Source: JAVHYG01 sp040390025
GTDB lineage: Bacteria; Pseudomonadota; Gammaproteobacteria; Diplorickettsiales; Diplorickettsiaceae
Assembly (NCBI GenBank): GCA_040390025.1
Contig: JAZJZD010000007.1
Location: forward strand, 62,001 to 126,000
Direction: 5' to 3'
Length of the DNA stretch: 64,000 bases
Shown here: positions 19,002-26,491 of the stretch, piece by piece
Layout: each line of letters starts with the position of its first letter
How positions within the stretch are numbered: the stretch's first letter is position 1
Made by a program: the position numbers and the translations under genes
The notes under the pieces: generated by a model
Told to the model about the DNA's origin: nothing
Seen by the model: the letters and a program-made list of their open reading frames with translations, nothing else
The model's database searches: none

Positions 19002-20183
19002 ATGTTAGTAAAAAAAACAAATTCAACGGACAGAGAAACGAGGCAAAAACAGTTTAAAGAATTCAATAGATCAAGAATAGAAAATGTAAACGATGTGTGT
19101 ACGGATGCTTATGTAAAGAGTTCAAAAGATAATTTATCAGCGGCGGATACAACGTGTAAAAAAGCGATCAATAATCTCAGTTCTTCCAACCAACATAGGT
19201 TTTGTTTGAAAAAAAATCAGAAAATAGGAGACATATTACAAAGTGAAGCGGTTAATGAAGAAATATTAGAACATGCAATTCTTGTGCTTAAACGATTTTG
19301 TGACTCCTATGCCCTGACAAGGGTGCAAAGTATATGTGCACGTCGTAGTTTACATTCAATGGAATTTCTTAACGAAAGTAAAAAAGCAAATAATAAACGC
19401 TGTAAGAATGCTATAAATAGTTTAAGTAATGAAAATAAGCAAAAATTTTGTTCCGCGAATAAAGATAGGAGTTCCATAAAGGCTATTAAAAGAATTTGTG
19501 ACGCTTTTATTGATAATATCAATGCTGCTACAAATTATAAATGTATAGCACCTTATTTAGATGCCATGTGGTATTCCGCTTCTGAAGAAGAATTAAGAGA
19601 GATTGATTCAAATTGTAGAGAAGCTATTGGGATGTTATATGGCGAAAACAAGGAAAATTTTTGTAATGAATATGAAAAAAACATACCTGAAAGAGGAAGT
19701 TTATTAACAAATGAAGGTACTATAGACGATAATATAAGGGATCGGGCTGTCAAAGTAGTAAAGGAGGCTTGCCCAGCTTGCCCCAGTTTCTTTCACCGAA
19801 TCGATAAAAGAGAAATAAATAACGTGATGAAAGAAATTAAAATGGAAAATGCTGCAAATGGAATTACTGAAGGAATAAATCTATCTTCACAATCAATAGC
19901 CGGGTTAACACCCAAGGACCATAGTCTTGATCCAGTAAATTACACAAATACTATAGCGTCGTCTTTAAAGAATGAAACTAAAGCGATTCAAACTAATCAA
20001 TGTTCATTAGAGACGGGTATGGTTACTGTAATGGCAGGAGGGCTTTTAGGTGCTACTGTGGGGTGTATAGGTATTAATGCTTTTTGGGCACTAAAAAAAT
20101 GGAAAGGTCGGGATTCTGGTTTAGAAAGCCAAACTAAAGAAAAGCAAATAGCTTGTTTAAAATTATATACCGCTCGTACCTGA
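19002..20183 (+). CDS. Cys-motif repeat protein with C-terminal membrane segment
   Basis: 393 residues; AAAGGAG lies before the ATG. There is no signal peptide. Three copies of a motif C(K/R)xAIxxLxxxNxxxFC occur at about residues 52-68, 134-150 and 205-221, with further cysteines between them (DVCTDAYV, RICDAFID), giving three imperfect modules of about 70-80 residues. A hydrophobic segment (about 340-363, VTVMAGGLLGATVGCIG) is followed by a basic stretch. The last residues (YTART) are encoded by a dispersed palindromic element, so the native C-terminus has probably been altered. No family was recognised. Paired cysteines suggest disulfides or metal binding. Confidence 0.6.
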   Translation: MLVKKTNSTDRETRQKQFKEFNRSRIENVNDVCTDAYVKSSKDNLSAADTTCKKAINNLSSSNQHRFCLKKNQKIGDILQSEAVNEEILEHAILVLKRFCDSYALTRVQSICARRSLHSMEFLNESKKANNKRCKNAINSLSNENKQKFCSANKDRSSIKAIKRICDAFIDNINAATNYKCIAPYLDAMWYSASEEELREIDSNCREAIGMLYGENKENFCNEYEKNIPERGSLLTNEGTIDDNIRDRAVKVVKEACPACPSFFHRIDKREINNVMKEIKMENAANGITEGINLSSQSIAGLTPKDHSLDPVNYTNTIASSLKNETKAIQTNQCSLETGMVTVMAGGLLGATVGCIGINAFWALKKWKGRDSGLESQTKEKQIACLKLYTART

Positions 20184-20433
20184 AGATGCGAATCTTTTAA
20201 ATTCACAGCGAGTGGTATACCCGACCACATGACGGATCGGCTTGGCTTTCGCACCGTCATTTAAGGGGAGAAAGCGTGATTCCCCTTTTGAAAATCCCCA
20301 TCGCACAGAGAAAGCACCCCGCACCTATCTTGGTGCTAAAGTGAATTTTCAATCACTTATAGCTTGAAAGATAGGTGCGGGATGCAGTGGTATAGGCGGC
20401 GCTTTTTGGCCAGCATTGTGCAATTGAAGGTAC
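20166..20433 (+). repeat. Composite of dispersed palindromic elements
   Basis: Three parts. (1) 20166-20314: a unit with arms 20166-20176 / 20209-20219 and later hairpins, clearly related to the insert in uvrC (24553-24732). (2) 20318-20381: a 14-bp perfect inverted repeat (20318-20331 / 20368-20381) whose right half recurs reversed near 45409. (3) 20397-20433: a fragment like the right end of the MITE at 35161. This fills most of the 340-bp gap between genes; the remaining part (20434-20523) is promoter-length DNA before the next gene. Confidence 0.75.
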
Positions 20434-20523
20434 TTTCTAACATTTAGTCTAAGTTTAGACTATGGTAGTATGGCAGGGATTCTGAGTTCGTGTTAAACGT
20501 TATAAATTGAAAGGAGAAACTCT

Positions 20524-20760
20524 ATGTGTCGTAGATTCTTTCCGGCAGTGGTTATTATTATTGCTGTCATTATGGCACTCGCTGCCAGTGTGGCTAAGGC
20601 GGACTATGTTGATTATATTGTGATGACTTCTCGTTTTTTCGATATTATGTTGCCTGTTTTAGCTGTGGGTGCATTGATTAAGTACTTGTGTTGCTCGGGA
20701 CGAGGTAAGGGTTGCCACTGTTCATGTGATCATTGTAAGCAATGTGGTTGTAAAAACTAA
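20524..20760 (+). CDS. Small membrane protein with Cys-rich tail
   Basis: 78 residues; start supported by AAAGGAG six bases before the ATG. The N-terminal segment MCRRFFPAVVIIIAVIMALA is a signal peptide or membrane anchor. A second hydrophobic stretch (about 38-57) follows. The tail is very Cys/His-rich (CCSGRGKGCHCSCDHCKQC), with eight cysteines and two histidines in about 24 residues, suggesting metal binding or disulfides. I do not recognise a family. It lies alone between a repeat cluster and tadA. Confidence 0.65.
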   Translation: MCRRFFPAVVIIIAVIMALAASVAKADYVDYIVMTSRFFDIMLPVLAVGALIKYLCCSGRGKGCHCSCDHCKQCGCKN

Positions 20761-20796
20761 GTTTTATTATTAAGCACGTTAATATTTTTCTATTAT

Positions 20797-20822
20797 TCCC
20801 CTGAGTTCTCGCTGAGGGGAAG
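20797..20822. terminator. Hairpin, possible weak terminator
   Basis: TTCCCCT and AGGGGAA arms surround a short loop, 37 bp after the stop codon of the small membrane protein. No T-run follows, so intrinsic termination is uncertain. Confidence 0.35.
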
Positions 20823-20842
20823 TCTTCAAATAACAATCAACT

Positions 20843-21325
20843 ATGAGTCAATACGATATCGATATGTACGCTATGCAACAGGCTTTAGCGTGTGCTAGAC
20901 AATCGGTAGAAGAAGGAGAAGTGCCGGTAGGGGCTGTGTTAGTAATTAATAATCAAATTATTGCAAAAGCTTATAATCAAACGATTACACAATGCGATCC
21001 CACAGCACATGCGGAAATTCTTGTTCTACGCCAAGCGGCAGAACTTACCCATAATCATCGTTTGTTAGAAGCCACGTTATATGTAACACTAGAGCCTTGC
21101 CTTATGTGTGTAGGCGCACTGATACAAGCTCGAATTAAACGGCTTGTTTTTGCAGCTTATGATAAAAAATTTGGTGCATTAGGCGGTATATCCAATATTT
21201 TGCAAACGAAAGGAATCAATCATCATTTTTCTGTAAGTGATGGGTTTTTGGCAAATGAGTCTGCTGAGATACTTAAAGCATTTTTTTTACAGCGTCGATG
21301 TAAGTCAAATCGAAGCGAAATTTAA
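20843..21325 (+). CDS. tadA: tRNA-specific adenosine deaminase
   Basis: 160 residues (E. coli 167). TadA converts A34 of tRNA-Arg(ACG) to inosine. The zinc and catalytic motifs are intact: HAEI (with the catalytic Glu) and PCLMCVGALIQARIKRLVFAA. EEGEVPVGAVLV near the N-terminus is also typical. It is probably transcribed alone; the next gene is tRNA-Ser. Confidence 0.95.
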   Translation: MSQYDIDMYAMQQALACARQSVEEGEVPVGAVLVINNQIIAKAYNQTITQCDPTAHAEILVLRQAAELTHNHRLLEATLYVTLEPCLMCVGALIQARIKRLVFAAYDKKFGALGGISNILQTKGINHHFSVSDGFLANESAEILKAFFLQRRCKSNRSEI

Positions 21326-21415
21326 CTTAACGGTGTTGTTGCGCTTCAGTTTTTTGCTCATTCTTTTATAGTCTACATCTTAATAAGCTTTGTGCTAATA
21401 TATTACATGTTGACC

Positions 21416-21505
21416 GGAGGGGTGGCTGAGCGGTTGAAAGCGACGGTCTTGAAAACCGTTAAGGGGGCAACTCCTTCCAGGGTTCGAATCCCTGCTCCTC
21501 CGCCA
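21416..21505 (+). tRNA. tRNA-Ser (TGA)
   Basis: 90 nt including CCA, class II. Acceptor GGAGGGG pairs with CTCCTCC, the anticodon loop is CTTGAAA (anticodon TGA), a long variable arm follows, and the T-loop is TTCGAAT. Confidence 0.95.
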
Positions 21506-21538
21506 AACATGCAATCGATCAAGAGGAGTAGTTATGTC

Positions 21539-22255
21539 ATGATTAATGTGGTGCTTGTTGATGATCATGAATTAGTGCGTACGGGTATGAGGCACTTATT
21601 GGAAGAAACTCCTGATATTAAAGTTATCGGCGAAGCTGGGAATGGAGAAGAAGCTATTAGTTTGGTGAAGAATACCAAACCCGATGTTGTTTTAATGGAT
21701 CTTAACATGTCCTCTGGAATCAACGAAGCAGGGTTAAGTGGTCTTGATGCAACCCGTAAACTTATTCGTAGTAATCCAAAACTTAAAATTATTGTTGTTA
21801 CTGTTTGTCGTAAAGGTCCTTTTCCTGAGTGCTTAGTGCGCGCAGGAGCGGTTGGCTATGTTATCAAAAATGCAAAACAAGCAGAATTAATTACCGCTAT
21901 TCGCGATGTAATGAAAGGTAAAATTTACATTACTCCAGAAATTGCGCAGTCAATGGCATTACGTCAGGTTTCTGACGCATCGAAATCTCCCTTTTCAAAG
22001 TTATCAGAACGAGAATTACAAGTGATGTATATGGTAACGCAAGGGACTAAAGTGAATGATGTGGCTAAAAAACTTTGTTTAAGCCCAAAAACGGTTAATA
22101 CTTATCGTTATCGCTTGTTCGAGAAACTAGGCGTGCATAATGATGTTGAACTGACGCATTTAGCTATTCGATATAGCATGGCTGGTAGCGATGGAGATGG
22201 GGCAGGAAATGCTCATCCAATGGAGGTAGAAGAGGATTACAATAAAAAAGAGTAA
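21539..22255 (+). CDS. uvrY: LuxR-type response regulator, LetA/GacA/UvrY family
   Basis: 238 residues from ATG at 21539, preceded by GAGGAG; longer frames run through tRNA-Ser. It has a receiver domain (VVLVDDHELVR; phospho-acceptor region VVLMDLNM) and a C-terminal NarL/LuxR helix-turn-helix (LSERELQVMYMVTQG, LCLSPKTVNTYRYR). The match to UvrY/GacA is high in the output domain. In Legionella the equivalent LetA controls the switch to the transmissive phase through small RNAs that titrate CsrA. A short insertion (SSGINEAG) follows the phospho-acceptor loop. The gene precedes uvrC and pgsA as in E. coli, with a small gene and a repeat between. Confidence 0.9.
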   Translation: MINVVLVDDHELVRTGMRHLLEETPDIKVIGEAGNGEEAISLVKNTKPDVVLMDLNMSSGINEAGLSGLDATRKLIRSNPKLKIIVVTVCRKGPFPECLVRAGAVGYVIKNAKQAELITAIRDVMKGKIYITPEIAQSMALRQVSDASKSPFSKLSERELQVMYMVTQGTKVNDVAKKLCLSPKTVNTYRYRLFEKLGVHNDVELTHLAIRYSMAGSDGDGAGNAHPMEVEEDYNKKE

Positions 22256-22283
22256 ATTTTTTATTCATTTCTAGATAGTTTTT

Positions 22284-22350
22284 GCTTTCTTTGCGTGATG
22301 GAATTTTGAAGGGAGAACCCCGCGCTTCTCCCCTTGAATGACGGTACGCC
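22284..22350 (-). repeat. Partial copy of dispersed palindromic element
   Basis: Read on the minus strand, this matches the second half of the elements at 20166 and 24553 (ACGGTNNGC junction, GGGGAGAA/TTCTCCC hairpin, TTTTGAA, GATGG). Otherwise the 311-bp interval 22256-22566 holds only a small hairpin (22463-22480, CTTGAAT/ATTCAAG) and the promoter region of the following gene. Confidence 0.65.
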
Positions 22351-22566
22351 GCCGCGCGCTCTAAAAATTCTTATTTTCAGGTATGGGCAGTATAGGAAGT
22401 GCCATATTACGCATAAGTGGCGCTTATAGGCTATGATCAGCTTGTCTAAGTTGTGAAATAGTCTTGAATCTCTATTCAAGGTAAGCTAGTTTTTGTTGTT
22501 TATGAGTGCTTTTTTTGTACAGAGTAAGTAGTGTAAATGTCTTTTAAAATAAGGAGGTTTTGTTCT

Positions 22567-22857
22567 ATGCGTGTAATAAAACAAATTGCTTTAATTTTAT
22601 GTATGTTTTCGCTAAATCCAGTTTTCGCACAGGATACTTCTTGTTGCGATCAATTACGTAAAGAAGTTCAAGTTCTTAAAGAGCAACAAGATAAAATTTT
22701 TAAAGAGTTAAAACAAGATGAAATTGGTGAGAAAAAAAGTTTTACAACTCTAGAAGGTTTAATGGAAGTTCTTTCCAATAAATTTCCTGATTTGAAAGAT
22801 ACACTTAAAAAATTTAAAGATGTGTATGATCAGCTAGGCAAAGCTACAAACGCATAA
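22567..22857 (+). CDS. Small secreted coiled-coil protein
   Basis: 96 residues from ATG at 22567, chosen because AGGAGG lies nine bases upstream; an earlier in-frame ATG (22537) has no ribosome-binding site and would bury the signal peptide. The signal peptide MRVIKQIALILCMFSLNPVFA is followed by a Cys pair (TSCCDQL) and a heptad-like coil (LRKEVQVLKEQQDKIFKELK), then an amphipathic C-terminal half. Probably periplasmic or secreted. It sits between uvrY and uvrC, where most relatives have nothing. Confidence 0.65.
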   Translation: MRVIKQIALILCMFSLNPVFAQDTSCCDQLRKEVQVLKEQQDKIFKELKQDEIGEKKSFTTLEGLMEVLSNKFPDLKDTLKKFKDVYDQLGKATNA

Positions 22858-22989
22858 ATTAATAACTACCTGTGCTTATTGGATCCCTCGGCTGACACGC
22901 CGGGGGTACGAATGAGTTATTTCTAGCTTTTTTCGAAACGAGGATTCTAGTAATCTTATAATCTTAATTGTTTTATACGCATAAATAAC

Positions 22990-25035
22990 GTGGTTGATCA
23001 AAGCAATCTAAAAAAGTGTCTGCCATTGCTTAGCACTGGCTCAGGTGTTTATTTGTTATTAAATAACAAGCAGGAAGTTCTTTATGTTGGAAAAGCACGC
23101 AATTTAAAAAAAAGAGTGAGTAGTTATTTCCGAAGGAAACAAAGTAGTCGAATAGCTTTACTCATGCAGCAAGTTTCGGCTATTGAAACGACGACAACAG
23201 AAACTGAAAATCAAGCACTTTTACTCGAAAGTAATCTAATTAAAGCGCTTAAACCGCGCTATAACATTTTATTACGCGACGATAAAAGTTTTCCTTTTAT
23301 TATTCTCAGTTGTCACCAGAGTTATCCACGTTTAAGTTTTTATCGTGGTGCTAGATTAAAAAAATATCGTTATTTTGGTCCTTATCCGAGTATAGCGGCT
23401 GTCAGGGAGTCCTTAAATTTACTACAGAAGTTATTTAAGATTCGCTCCTGTCAAGATAGTTTTTTTCGCAATCGATCACGACCTTGTTTGCAATATCAGA
23501 TTAAGCGTTGTACAGCACCTTGCGTAGCGCTTATTACACCTGAAGATTATAAAAAAGATGTCGAACATACGGTTTTATTTCTAGAGGGGAAGAGTCAGGC
23601 GGTTATTGAAGACCTAGTTCAGCAAATGGAAACAGCGGCGGCTCAATTTGATTATGAGTCAGCGGCACGTTTGCGTGATCAAATTTCTTCTTTAAGAGAA
23701 ATTCAGCAAAAGCAAGTGATCAGTACCGGGCAGGGTGATCTCGATATTTTTGGTTTGGCGCATCAGAGCAATATCTATGTACTTTATGTGATGCAAGTAC
23801 GCGGTGGTCGTTTATTAGGGGGTAAAGCTTATTTTCCTAGAGTGCCTGGGGTTCAGCCTGAGTCTGAAGTATTATCGGCTTTTATAGCGCAGTTTTATTT
23901 ACAAACAGAATTACAACGTACGATTCCTGTAGAAATTGTAGTCCCTAAAAAGATCCAAGATCAAGCCTGGTTAGTAGAAACATTGGTTGAACGGGCGCAA
24001 CATAAAATTAAGCTATCAGATAAAGTAATTGGTGAAAGACGTCAATGGCTTAAGTTAGCCACTGAAAATGCAAAGCAAGCCTTGGGTTCCCAGTTATCCA
24101 ATAAACAAGTTTTTTATAAGCAGCTGGAAAACCTTCAAGCGGTGTTGCAATTAGATAGTTTACCTCAACGTTTAGAGTGCTTTGATATTAGTCATAGCCA
24201 AGGTGAAGCTACCGTTGCTTCCTGTGTCGTATTTGATCCGCAAGGACCCCGCAAAATGGATTATCGTCGTTTTAATATTGAGGACATTACGCCTGGTGAT
24301 GACTATGCGGCTATTAAACAAGCCTTAAGACGCCGTTATAGAAACTTTAAAACACACGAAAAAAATTTACCGGATATTTTACTTATTGATGGTGGAAAGG
24401 GACAATTAAAACAAGCCGAACAAGTACTTGAGGAATTACAAATAACGGGTATTTTATTAATGGGTGTGGCGAAAGGCGCTGGCCGTAAGCCGGGTTTAGA
24501 AACTTTATTTTTATCGAAAGGAATATCTACATCTTCCGTTTCTGCTAGTTCTATACCGCTCGTACCTGAAGAAGCGAACTTTTTAAGTTCAGAGCGAGCG
24601 GTATCCCGATCACCTAACGAGCACAAGCAAAGCTTGCGCACCGTTATTCAAGAGGAGAATCGCGATTCTCCTCTTGAAAATCTCCATCGCGAGAGGAAGC
24701 GCTTGGAAATGCAATTTCGCATTTCCAAGCGCAATGGGTATATTTCGAAACAAATTAATTTGTCACCTGACTCCTTGGCGCTACATGCAATACAACAGAT
24801 TCGCGATGAAGCCCATCGTTTTGCCATAACAGGGCATAGAGGGCGACGTGCCAAAAAGCGTCGAACATCCCCTTTGGAAAGTATTCCTGGTATTGGTAAA
24901 CAGCGTAGGCGGGAATTGTTGCGACAATTCGGTGGGTTACAAGCACTACAGTCTGCTAGCGCAGAAGACATTGCTAAGATATCTGGAATTAGCAGGACGT
25001 TAGCCGAGCGTATTTATTTTGCTTTAAAAGCCTGA
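22990..25035 (+). CDS. uvrC: Excinuclease ABC subunit C with in-frame repeat insertion
   Basis: 681 residues (E. coli 610), GTG start. UvrC makes both incisions in nucleotide excision repair. It has the GIY-YIG nuclease domain (GSGVYLLLNNKQEVLYVGKA), a UVR motif, the RNase H-like nuclease (LPQRLECFDISHSQG, DILLIDGGKGQLKQA) and tandem helix-hairpin-helix motifs at the end (LESIPGIGKQRRRELLRQFG). The extra length is an insertion of about 65-70 residues (about 515-590) between GLETLFLSKG and LSPDSLALHAIQQIRDE, encoded by a palindromic element. The insertion keeps the frame and lies in the variable loop before the conserved LHxIQxIRDE, so activity may be kept. Confidence 0.93.
   Translation: MVDQSNLKKCLPLLSTGSGVYLLLNNKQEVLYVGKARNLKKRVSSYFRRKQSSRIALLMQQVSAIETTTTETENQALLLESNLIKALKPRYNILLRDDKSFPFIILSCHQSYPRLSFYRGARLKKYRYFGPYPSIAAVRESLNLLQKLFKIRSCQDSFFRNRSRPCLQYQIKRCTAPCVALITPEDYKKDVEHTVLFLEGKSQAVIEDLVQQMETAAAQFDYESAARLRDQISSLREIQQKQVISTGQGDLDIFGLAHQSNIYVLYVMQVRGGRLLGGKAYFPRVPGVQPESEVLSAFIAQFYLQTELQRTIPVEIVVPKKIQDQAWLVETLVERAQHKIKLSDKVIGERRQWLKLATENAKQALGSQLSNKQVFYKQLENLQAVLQLDSLPQRLECFDISHSQGEATVASCVVFDPQGPRKMDYRRFNIEDITPGDDYAAIKQALRRRYRNFKTHEKNLPDILLIDGGKGQLKQAEQVLEELQITGILLMGVAKGAGRKPGLETLFLSKGISTSSVSASSIPLVPEEANFLSSERAVSRSPNEHKQSLRTVIQEENRDSPLENLHRERKRLEMQFRISKRNGYISKQINLSPDSLALHAIQQIRDEAHRFAITGHRGRRAKKRRTSPLESIPGIGKQRRRELLRQFGGLQALQSASAEDIAKISGISRTLAERIYFALKA
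24553..24732 (+). repeat. Palindromic element inserted in frame within uvrC
   Basis: Three inverted repeats in series: perfect 10-bp arms at 24553-24562 / 24595-24604; a perfect 32-bp palindrome at 24647-24678; and perfect 14-bp arms at 24699-24712 / 24719-24732 with a 6-base loop. The first two-thirds align with the intergenic element at 20166 (my estimate is roughly three-quarters identity by eye). The frame stays open throughout. This is like the in-frame palindromic elements known from Rickettsia genes. Confidence 0.85.
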
Positions 25036-25093
25036 GATTACACGTTAAACTCTACCCAGTAACCTAAACGCCAATTTATGGTAATTTTGCCCT

Positions 25094-25642
25094 ATGGGTA
25101 TTCCCAATCTACTAACTTTTCTTCGTATTTTATTAATTCCTTTTTTTATTTTATTATTTTATCTTCCTTTTCGCGGTAGCCATGTATTAGCCGCTATTAT
25201 TTTTACATTTGCAGCGATGACAGATTGGTTAGATGGTTATTTAGCGCGGAGCCTTGATCAAGTATCCAAATTAGGAACTTTTCTAGACCCGGTTGCTGAT
25301 AAGCTTATTGTTGTGGTGGCTTTAGTTTTATTAGTAGGCGATCATGCGTTACCTTATTTAGCAATTCCTGCAGCAGTTATAGTAGGAAGAGAAATTATGG
25401 TTTCTGCTTTACGTGAATGGATGGCAGAAATTGGTAAACGTGTACATATAAAAGTTTCAACACTTGGCAAGATTAAAACAATGGTGCAAATGTTAGCAAT
25501 CATTTCATTATTACTTTATAAACCAGGTGGATGGAATGGCTTTGCATTACTGGGTTATATATTACTTTATCTTGCCGCATTATTAACATTATGGAGTATG
25601 TGTATTTATTTAAAAGCAGCATGGCGTGATTTATCTGCTTGA
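25094..25642 (+). CDS. pgsA: CDP-diacylglycerol-glycerol-3-phosphate phosphatidyltransferase
   Basis: 182 residues (E. coli 182). Integral membrane enzyme making phosphatidylglycerophosphate, the first step to phosphatidylglycerol and cardiolipin. The CDP-alcohol phosphatidyltransferase signature is complete: DWLDGYLARSLDQVSKLGTFLDPVADK, that is DGxxAR(x8)GxxxDxxxD. Several membrane helices are visible. It follows uvrC by 58 bp, as in E. coli, and is followed by tRNA-Gly, -Cys and -Leu. Confidence 0.95.
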   Translation: MGIPNLLTFLRILLIPFFILLFYLPFRGSHVLAAIIFTFAAMTDWLDGYLARSLDQVSKLGTFLDPVADKLIVVVALVLLVGDHALPYLAIPAAVIVGREIMVSALREWMAEIGKRVHIKVSTLGKIKTMVQMLAIISLLLYKPGGWNGFALLGYILLYLAALLTLWSMCIYLKAAWRDLSA

Positions 25643-25678
25643 CAGTATTCATGATGCAGTTACAATATGACCCGTTTT

Positions 25679-25754
25679 GCGGGAATAGCTCAGTTGGTAG
25701 AGCGCAACCTTGCCAAGGTTGAGGTCGCGAGTTCGAGCCTCGTTTCCCGCTCCA
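25679..25754 (+). tRNA. tRNA-Gly (GCC)
   Basis: 76 nt including CCA. Acceptor GCGGGAA pairs with TTCCCGC, the anticodon loop is TTGCCAA (GCC) and the T-loop is TTCGAGC. First of the Gly-Cys-Leu tRNA group found after pgsA in enterics too. Confidence 0.96.
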
Positions 25755-25808
25755 AACTATTTTTTAGTTATTTTTTGAAAGTATAATAACTAAAGCGTTT
25801 TCAAATAT

Positions 25809-25831
25809 CGTCATGGCGAGTCGCCATGACG
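25809..25831. repeat. Near-perfect palindrome between tRNA genes
   Basis: Two 11-bp arms (CGTCATGGCGA / TCGCCATGACG) are separated by one base. It lies between tRNA-Gly and tRNA-Cys. There is no T-run; it may be a processing or protein-binding site, or a short mobile palindrome. Confidence 0.55.
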
Positions 25832-25870
25832 GTGGATAATTGACGAAGGCGAGTAGGGTGTTTTAAGAGT

Positions 25871-25944
25871 GGCTAGGTGGCAGAGTGGTCATGCTGCGGA
25901 CTGCAAATCCGCCTACGTCGGTTCGATTCCGGCCCTAGCCTCCA
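25871..25944 (+). tRNA. tRNA-Cys (GCA)
   Basis: 74 nt including CCA. Acceptor GGCTAGG pairs with CCTAGCC, the anticodon loop is CTGCAAA (GCA) and the T-loop is TTCGATT. Confidence 0.96.
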
Positions 25945-26002
25945 ACGTTAAGTTTACGAGTAAGGATGCTAAAAGTCAGTTTTTAGCATGGCCAAAAAAA
26001 TT

Positions 26003-26089
26003 GCCCGGGTGGCGAAATTGGTAGACGCAAGGGACTTAAAATCCCTCGGTGGCAACACCGTGCCGGTTCGAGTCCGGCCCCGGGCACCA
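26003..26089 (+). tRNA. tRNA-Leu (TAA)
   Basis: 87 nt including CCA, class II. Acceptor GCCCGGG pairs with CCCGGGC, the anticodon loop is CTTAAAA (TAA), with a long variable arm and T-loop TTCGAGT. Confidence 0.96.
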
Positions 26090-26150
26090 ACTAAACGGTT
26101 TGATTTATACAGATTGCTCTTTTTTCAACAACCGGCGATATAAGGAAAAG

Positions 26151-26474
26151 ATGACTTTTCTTGTAACTGAAAAATGTATTCGTTGTAAATACACAGATTG
26201 TATCGAAGTTTGCCCTGTTGATTGCTTCTACGAAGGGCCAAATATGCTGGTTATTCATCCGGAAGAATGTATTGATTGTGGTCTTTGCGAACCTGAATGC
26301 CCTGTTAATGCTATTTATGCAGAAGATGATTTGCCTGAAAAATATAAAAATTTTTTGTCGCTTAACGAAAAGCTGGCTAAACAGTGGCCAAATATAACCC
26401 ATCGTAAAGATCCCCCTAGCGATGCAGATCAGTGGAAAGAAGTAGAAGATAAACTTCAATACCTTGAAGAATAG
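26151..26474 (+). CDS. fdxA: Seven-iron ferredoxin FdxA
   Basis: 107 residues from ATG at 26151 (AAGGAAAAG upstream), exactly the length of Azotobacter ferredoxin I; longer frames enter tRNA-Leu. Cys residues for one 3Fe-4S and one 4Fe-4S cluster are visible: CIRCKYTDCIEVCPVDCF, then CIDCGLCEPECPVNAI. The C-terminal extension (NEKLAKQWPNITHRK...) is typical of this class. An electron carrier of unknown partner here; the next gene, tsaB, follows after 17 bp. Confidence 0.93.
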   Translation: MTFLVTEKCIRCKYTDCIEVCPVDCFYEGPNMLVIHPEECIDCGLCEPECPVNAIYAEDDLPEKYKNFLSLNEKLAKQWPNITHRKDPPSDADQWKEVEDKLQYLEE

Positions 26475-26491
26475 TTCCTAAAGAAGTTCCC

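Noticed and set aside
21392..21538. N-terminal extension of the response regulator
   Set aside because: It would translate tRNA-Ser; the internal ATG with GAGGAG fits the family start.
24336..24971. Minus-strand ORFs opposite uvrC
   Set aside because: They are shadows, partly kept open by the palindromic insert; the plus-strand UvrC motifs are clear.
25809..25831. Intrinsic terminator after tRNA-Gly
   Set aside because: The arms are strong but the centre is one base and no T-run follows; kept as a palindrome only.
26049..26150. N-terminal extension of FdxA
   Set aside because: It lies within tRNA-Leu; ATG at 26151 gives the exact 107-residue family length.
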